Source of the DNA: Isoetes taiwanensis
Taxonomy: Eukaryota > Streptophyta > Lycopodiopsida > Isoetales > Isoetaceae
DNA length: 64,000 nt
Direction of reading: 5' to 3'
Assembly: GCA_021234155.1 (NCBI GenBank)
Contig: JAJEKV010000032.1
Location: 4,905,835-4,969,834 of the forward strand
The position numbers and the translations under genes were made by a program. The notes under the pieces are model-generated. The model had not been told where the DNA came from. It saw only the letters and a program-made list of their open reading frames with translations, and made no database searches. Positions within the stretch are counted from its first letter, which is position 1. Each line of letters opens with the position of its first letter. Positions 57,966-64,000 of the stretch are shown here, in pieces.

Positions 57966-60900
57966 ATGGAATGGAACGCCTCCTTCCTCGGCTCTCTGGC
58001 CAAGAACAAGGTGGCGTTTGATCCTGCATCAATTCTTTCCGGCCTCCATGAATTCGAACAACAGTCCAAAAGATTTATGGAATCTTGTTCAAAATTCAGC
58101 ACAATTATTGACAGAGGTCTTACTTCTGCTCGATAATTTGTTCTTGCATGACATAACTGTGAACAATGCTATTCTCTTTCAGGAAATGCTGGAATTGCTG
58201 CCCCCTCAGGTGGATCTTCAATTAAAGAAGTGAACCAAGAAGACAGAGGTGTAACCTCTGCTTGTTGAATTTTTTTTGCAATACTTTCTTAATTCTTAAT
58301 TACTTCTACTCTATTTTTTTCAGGAAATGGTGGATTTGCTACCCCCCTAGATGGACCAACTATTGAAGAAGCTTATCAAGAAGCTGGACATGAAGGTTTA
58401 GCATTTGTATTTGTGTGCTGCTTCAATAACCATTGAAATTTGTACTTATTAGCAGTATATATGTCTTTCTTGTTTTCAAGATTATGGGCAACAAGTCATG
58501 GAAGATGAAAGCATAAACGGCTTTCACATTTCAGGTATTTCAAATTGGTTTGCCAAATTGGTTTGCAATTTTGATTTCAGAGTCAATGTCAAGGTCTTGC
58601 ACTTACTTTCATTGTACTTCCTCATTGCCAGGTCTTGGTACATGTGTTGAAGAGGTACATGGTGAATTTGTTGCGTGAGAAAAGCTTGATTCTTTGAGTA
58701 CTTGCAAGAGGAAACAATGGCTGAGGCAAATGTAACTTATTTACTTTCAAGTACGTAGCATTTTTTTTTATCTTTGAAATGGTCTTTGAATTCATTTTAA
58801 AGCTTTACGTTCAACCCAGAGTGCGGGATTATCCAATGAACAAGTAAAGGCTGCATTTATACCAAAACATACAAGTGCTGACACGGATATTGAAAGTAAG
58901 AAATGTTTATTTCTTTATGTTGATTAAATGACTCTTGCTTTGTGAAATTTAGCTATTGTTAGCATATGTAGCTGTCCTTTTTAGGAAGAAGAGAGCTGAA
59001 CAAAGAAGGAAGGAGAGGCAAAATAGAGAGAGGGAGGTCAGCTGCGATGAGCAAGCCAAAGTCAATGGTGAATTCAACACAAAGAAGAAGAAAAGGCTGT
59101 CAAAAAACATTGGCAAACTTGTAACTGAAATTTGTGATAACGCAAGTGAAAAGGACAAGGAAGATATCTTAAGGGGGGCAGCCAAATGGTTGCCTCAACT
59201 TGGTGTTGAATCCACCAAAGAAGTAAAGACTATGAAAGCTATAGTGGATAACTTGAAGAAATCATTTGCAGCTCACAAGTATGCTAAGGATACGGATATT
59301 TGGAGAGCAAGAAGTACTGCTATGACTTTCTCTGTAAATTCTGATACCAATAGAAGAGCTTTTGCAAAGCAATTGAACTTGAATAAGAGAATTGTATCAG
59401 TTGCTGTCAATAGAAGGTTGGCAGCTGAACATGGGAAAGGTCCATGGTCAATGTTTAAGAAGAGCACTCGATGTGACAAGCTTTCTTATGATCAAAGAAA
59501 ATTTGTGGTTGACTTCTGGAGAAACAACACTAGAGTGTCACCTTGCAAAAAACATGTCATGAAGATCAGACTAGCCAAAGGAGTGAAAGTAATGCATCCC
59601 TTGCATTTCTTGGAAGAAACTCAGGTCAGTTTTTTTTCTAAAGTAGTTGTGATTCTTATTTCAATTCAATTACTTATTTTTGTTGTTTCTTCAATTTGAT
59701 GTTCTCCTAGGTGTGTTTCTACAAGAGGTTTACAGCAGAATACCCAAAATTTGAGGTATCTTTCTCAATGTTTCATGCTTTGAAGCCACCATATGTGAGG
59801 AAAGTTAGGGATAGAGAAACTTGCTGCTGTGTCTACCACATGAAAGCAGACTTTATAAGACAAGCAATAAACAAGGTTAGGCATGATGAGAAGATTCATG
59901 GTAGTAGCTGCAATTGCACATGTTTAGTTTGTGGTCCAGGACCTATTTGCATGGCCAAATCATGCACATATGCAGCTACTAGTGAGTTGTGGAGGTCATT
60001 AGTCTGTCAAAATGATGAAGAAACAGAAGAGTGGCATACACATGAGTGTTTAACTCTAAAATGCAAGAAATATGGACCTGCCAATTTACCTACATGTCCA
60101 AAGGAGCTAGAACACAGATCATATCACAAAATCGAGTGGAAAACCTATGACAAGATAAGAGTTCAACCTAATAGTATCATGATTTCTATTTGTGATGTCT
60201 AATGTCAATGATTTGTCACTACTGTTGCAGGTACTTGAGCCTACAGGAGAGCCAGAGCCTGATGGGAAAGGAGGGTTCAAAGTTGGTAGTAAACCAATTA
60301 CCAAACTAGTTTACAAATGCACAACTGCTGCTTGCATTTTCCAGGAAGCAAAAACAGTTCTAAAAGAATTTATTCCACATAACTATGAAGGGAGATGGCA
60401 AGCCAAGCAATTCAGAGAATGCCTGGCAACATTCCCAAAGGACACAATTGTGTCAGTCATAGATTTTGCTGAAAACTATAGTTTTAAGATTCAGCAAGAG
60501 ATACAAAGTCTGCATTGGAGGAATGACCAATGCACAATCTTGGTGCATATTACTTATAGACACGCTACCAAGTTAGATGACATTAATCTTGACGAGAAAG
60601 AGAGAAGGGTTGTGAAGGAAACTCACTTCTACATATCAGATGACAGGGACCATGATACATTCATTGTGCAGCATTGCTTGAATAAGCATGCTGCATTCTT
60701 GAGCAGCAAAGGTGTGAAATACAACAAGCACATCATGTGGTCTGATGGATGTTCTCATCAGTTCAAAGGATCAAGAACCTTCTATTTCCTTGGCAAGAAC
60801 TACCACAACACGGGCATTCCAATAAATTGGAACTACTTTGCCTCATATCATGGAAAGGATAAGTACTTTTATGGTGTTTCTTTGTGTTTGTAATGTATTC

Positions 60901-61828
60901 TTGTTATCTCATGGAAATTGTATACCAGGTGAGCATGATGGTGCTGGAGCTGTCATCAAACGAGCTTTAACTCATGAGATGCTGAAGAGGAGCTCCGTAC
61001 CCTTAAGAAATGCACATGATGCAGTGGTATTTCTAAACATTTCAGTGACAACTCCCAACTCGAGGGAAAGGACAGATACAGGTATGCTGAAATAGTGCTG
61101 TTTTTTTCTTACAATATGAGAAATAATCCTCTTTTTACAGGTTCTTTTGGGAAATTGGAGCGGATGAAGTCGACAGGTCAGAGAGGTTTGATTGTGCTAC
61201 ACTATTAGGTTCAAGCAAATTTCATTCTATCAGGCCAATTCAAACAACAGATCCAACACAGGTAGCTCATATGGATTATAGTTGTTTCTGCCATAACTGC
61301 TGGTTAGGCAAACATGCCAAGTGTCCTAACAAAGCCAGAATAGGTACATGGCAGTACTCAGAACTTAGACCATGTGCTAATTATGTGGAAGATATTGTGG
61401 ATGGTCCTGTGTTTGAAGGTGATCCACAATGGATGTCTGATATTCTTGCAGTTGGGGATAATTTTGCTGTAGTTTCAGAGCCTGACAATAAAGAGAAGGT
61501 AGACTTTTATGTTCTTAAATGCACCAAAGTCAAACATGTTGTTGAGAAGGCATTCAAAGATCCATGGGGTCAGAAGTTTGGCAGAAATGAAGTTGTTGTT
61601 ACTGGGTTATTCTACAAGTATTTAGGGTGCAATAGATATGAGCTACTTGTGAATGAACCAGAGTGTAATGTTTACAGTCATTTGGTAACTTCAGTTTGTT
61701 TTGAGATGAGCAATAGTGATGGAATTGGAAATTGCTTCAATTTGCCAGAAGACATACATAACCAAATACTGGACAGCTTGCCACAAAACAGTGCTTTGTT
61801 TGCTCAGGAATCAGATCAGCCTACATGA
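57966..61828 (+). CDS. Intron-rich transposase-like gene (DFAENY / WSDGCSHQFKG family)
   Basis: Core exons with GT..AG borders: 58,984-59,624, 59,711-60,160, 60,231-60,873, 60,929-61,081 and 61,141-61,828. Smaller upstream exons (57,966-58,116, 58,183-58,248, 58,324-58,395, 58,481-58,534) share phase 1. Domains: a basic coiled-coil start (KKRAEQRRKERQNRERE), a helical region with RRAFAKQLNLNKRIVSVAV, a Cys-rich cluster (SCNCTCLVCGPGPICM), then the likely DDE core with VSVIDFAENYSFK, HIMWSDGCSHQFKG and GEHDGAGAVIKRA, and a C-terminal Cys/His segment (CFCHNCWLGKHAKC) with a following domain (QWMSDILAVGDNFAVV). This motif set belongs to a family of transposon-derived proteins seen in many eukaryotes. 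One frame change is needed at about 61,030-61,045 to reach DRYRFFWEIGADEVDR. So many introns are odd for a transposon. It may be domesticated. Confidence 0.7.
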
Positions 61829-62309
61829 AGTGTTCATAATGAATCAAACTGTAAAAAAAATTCCAAGTCTGCATCAAATTGTCTGCATCCAAGTCTTTAA
61901 TTGTAACATTGATTGTAACATGGATTCTTTCATTGATTCATGAAGTTTTAGTTTCATTGTTTATAACATTAAGTTTCATTGTTTAATTGTTGTTTTGTTG
62001 TTTAGTTTCATTGTTTATAACATTAAGTTTTTAGTTTCATTGTTTAGTTTCAAAACTTCGAGTTGCCAATCTTCAAAACTTGGAGTTAATGTTTTTAATA
62101 CTTTGCTTGCAAAACAAGGGATTGATAACTCAAAACATTAGCACTCCTATGACTGCAAACAACTTCATATTCCAAAACAAGTATCCTCAAAAGATAATAG
62201 AGATATGTATTCATGTAAAACTTTACAAAACTGGCACCTAAAAGGGAAAATTGGTGCTCACTGTTTTACATGAAAATATAACTTAGAAGTTAAATAACTG
62301 AAAGTTTTT
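61829..62309. other. 3' flank of the transposase-like gene
   Basis: AT-rich, with repeated TTAGTTTCATTGTTTA words. This is the convergent intergenic space shared with the minus-strand gene. Confidence 0.5.
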
Positions 62310-64000
62310 CTGACAACAAAACAAGTATCACTTGAAGATATTTTTCACAACTCCCTTCCATGGTAAGCTCTGGAGTTTGGAGTACTTGCCGCTGTGATGG
62401 AGTTAGCACCACACCCACTGGTGATATTACTACAATGCTCAGTTCTCGACCTGCATGAGCAAGAAACTAACTAATTAAACTATGTAAAGAACACCCTATG
62501 TAAAGAAACCTCAGAAATTTTAACTCACAGTGCTTTCGGGGAGTTGGAATCTTGCTGGTGTCAACCTATCTCTCTTCAGTGACTTCATTATCTGCATAAT
62601 GTTAATTAGGACTAGTTAGAAGAAAACTGCTGAAAAACTGCTTACCAGTTTTAACTGGAGTCTTCATAGGAGAGAGGGAGTGATTTTCTTCAATCTCAGT
62701 TTCTGTTAAGAATAGACATTCATGTCAGAGATTTGTAGGGTTTGAATTAATGTGCAAAACTCACTTACCATTGTTCAATGATACTTGTTTAGCTGGTGAA
62801 CTCTTTTCTGTTGAACTCTTACCAGCTTTTGAACTACCTTCAGCTACATAAACAGACAATTCTAAGATATTTAAGACTTCATTGAATGAGATGTTGGAAT
62901 ACTATTACCTTGCATGTTAAGGGACTGATGTTCTTTTGCAAAGAAATTCTCCAGAATATCATCCACAGCCTTTTCAGTTTCTTTCTCTGGAATTTCCTTT
63001 CTTCCAGTAGGTTTATGCACTTTCTTTTTCTTAGAACCAGTCCCTTGTAAGTTAATACATGCTGACTTAGATCTGAGCTGAAAACCCTCTTCACGAGTCA
63101 AGTGTAAAAACTTTACAGGACTAACTTTGTCCACATCGATTGGATCTATAATGAATACATATGAACACAATTAAGTTAACAGACCTAAACAATTTAGTAA
63201 TCAGCAAATTTCATACCTGTTTCAACTGGCTTTGATGCATTACTTTTTGTAGAACTCCTTGTCAATCTTTTCTTTGCTTGTCTGACTGGCTGAAAGTCTT
63301 TACTTGCTGGTTCATTGAATAAGGAGGTACTAGAGCTTGCATCATCTCTGAATCTTTTCTTAGGAGTTACCTCCTTCTTTGTGCTTTTGGACTTGAAATC
63401 TTCTTTGCTGATTTTTTCCACTTCTTCTGCAGATTCATCACTATCTTCTTCATCATCAGACACTGGTGGCTTCAGTTCCTTGAAGCCAAGCTCGTCCAAA
63501 ATGGTGGCAGGCACCTCAGCTTCACAACCTGATGCAATACATTGCATACTTTCCAGCACAACACTGAAGCAAATTACATGGTAAATGTGTCCACATTCTT
63601 TGAGTTTGACATGCAACTCATATTCCTCTGAAAACAGAAGGCCACAGCCCTCACAAGTACTTCCCCCATCTGATGACATTGGGAAAAAATAATTTCCCAT
63701 TCCTATCTTTGGCAGATTCTTCTTTGACTTATGATTCTGATGCAAATGTGCCACATGTGTTTGCACTTTGCATGCCAATATTTCAAGTTAACTTCATATT
63801 CTTCAATTTCAGACTCAAGGATAGAAATACTTAACTTTAGTGCTTGCAGACTTGAGGAGTTGGTCTTCGACTTCTGCTTGTCTAAAAATGATTGCAAAGC
63901 TTGCTCTTCCTTTTGTATTAATCATATTGCATCCTCTTCTTGAGGGTTGAAGAGCTCCAAGGCCAACCGGTTACGCCTTTTCTCATTAATTTCATCTTCA
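62310..64000 (-). CDS. Coiled-coil protein with a RING-like zinc finger, 5' end outside the window
   Basis: Reads from the right edge: EDEINEKRRNRLALELFNPQ, then coiled-coil QALQSFLDKQKSKTNSSSLQ and LSISILESEIEEYE (63.85 kb). A cross-brace-type finger follows, CEGCGLLFSEEYELHVKLKE then CGHIYHVICF and CIASGCEAEV (63.64-63.5 kb), then an acidic and Lys-rich tail (SDDEEDSDESAEEVEKISKE). Several small downstream exons (about 62,912-63,148, 62,768-62,845, 62,648-62,703, 62,530-62,590) encode Lys/Ser-Pro-rich sequence such as KKKKVHKPTGRKE and PMKTPVKTG. The spacing C-x2-C ... C-x-H-x2-H-x2-C ... C-x4-C suggests an E3-ligase-like or PHD-like finger. A TGA (63.92 kb) and a one-base shift near 63,775 interrupt the coiled-coil part. 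It converges on the transposase-like gene. Confidence 0.55.

Overview
This window looks like a gene-poor, repeat-rich stretch of a large land-plant nuclear genome. The evidence is spliced genes, plant receptor-kinase pieces, a plant xyloglucan-type fucosyltransferase, a BT1-family transporter, Ty3/gypsy, LINE, Helitron and tyrosine-recombinase elements, long (AT)n tracts and telo-box-like AACCCTAA motifs. A non-seed plant with a big genome (fern, lycophyte or bryophyte) would fit, but I cannot fix the species from sequence alone.

Layout. 0-4.4 kb: the 3' end of an unrecognised gene, then sequence with one dispersed repeat (1.85-2.26 kb) that recurs inverted at 45.7-46.27 kb. 4.35 and 17.24 kb: two perfect inverted copies of a 48-bp GC-rich hairpin. 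5.3-6.9 kb: a spliced folate/biopterin transporter (BT1) gene on the minus strand. 8.13-17.00 kb: a probable 8.9-kb DNA transposon with matching terminal inverted repeats. It carries about 40 copies of a short AT-core palindrome (CGGTATAAATTTATACCG) in four clusters, followed by a decayed transposase-like gene. 18.3-21.5 kb: a tyrosine-recombinase remnant and a frameshifted fucosyltransferase. 22-30 kb: a GAATCT minisatellite, AT tracts and a 2.9-kb direct duplication. 33.8-37.3 kb: two scrambled receptor-kinase pseudogenes. 38-41 kb: CCTACGG repeats, a tRNA-like SINE head, and an 80-bp array that matches a heat-shock element.

42.2-45.2 kb holds four correctly phased exons of a cytosolic-type glucose-6-phosphate dehydrogenase on the minus strand. 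A LINE sits in one of its introns. 46.27-55.19 kb is a minus-strand Ty3/gypsy element with one 1.58-kb LTR, a primer-binding site, decayed gag-pro-RT-RNaseH and no integrase or second LTR. Between its primer-binding site and gag lies about 4 kb with extra ORFs. One of these begins MARTKQTARK, which matches the first nine residues of histone H3 exactly after the Met.

56.2-57.6 kb is a Helitron helicase remnant. 58-61.8 kb is an intron-rich transposase-like gene (DFAENY and WSDGCSHQFKG motifs). 62.3-64 kb is a minus-strand, intron-rich gene with a RING-like finger that runs off the window.

The best candidates for something undescribed are the palindrome-array transposon and the LTR element with a histone-H3-tail ORF. 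Many genes here carry single-base frameshifts. Differences between the two long duplicate copies cluster at CTG/CAG sites, so some breaks may be consensus errors rather than real decay.
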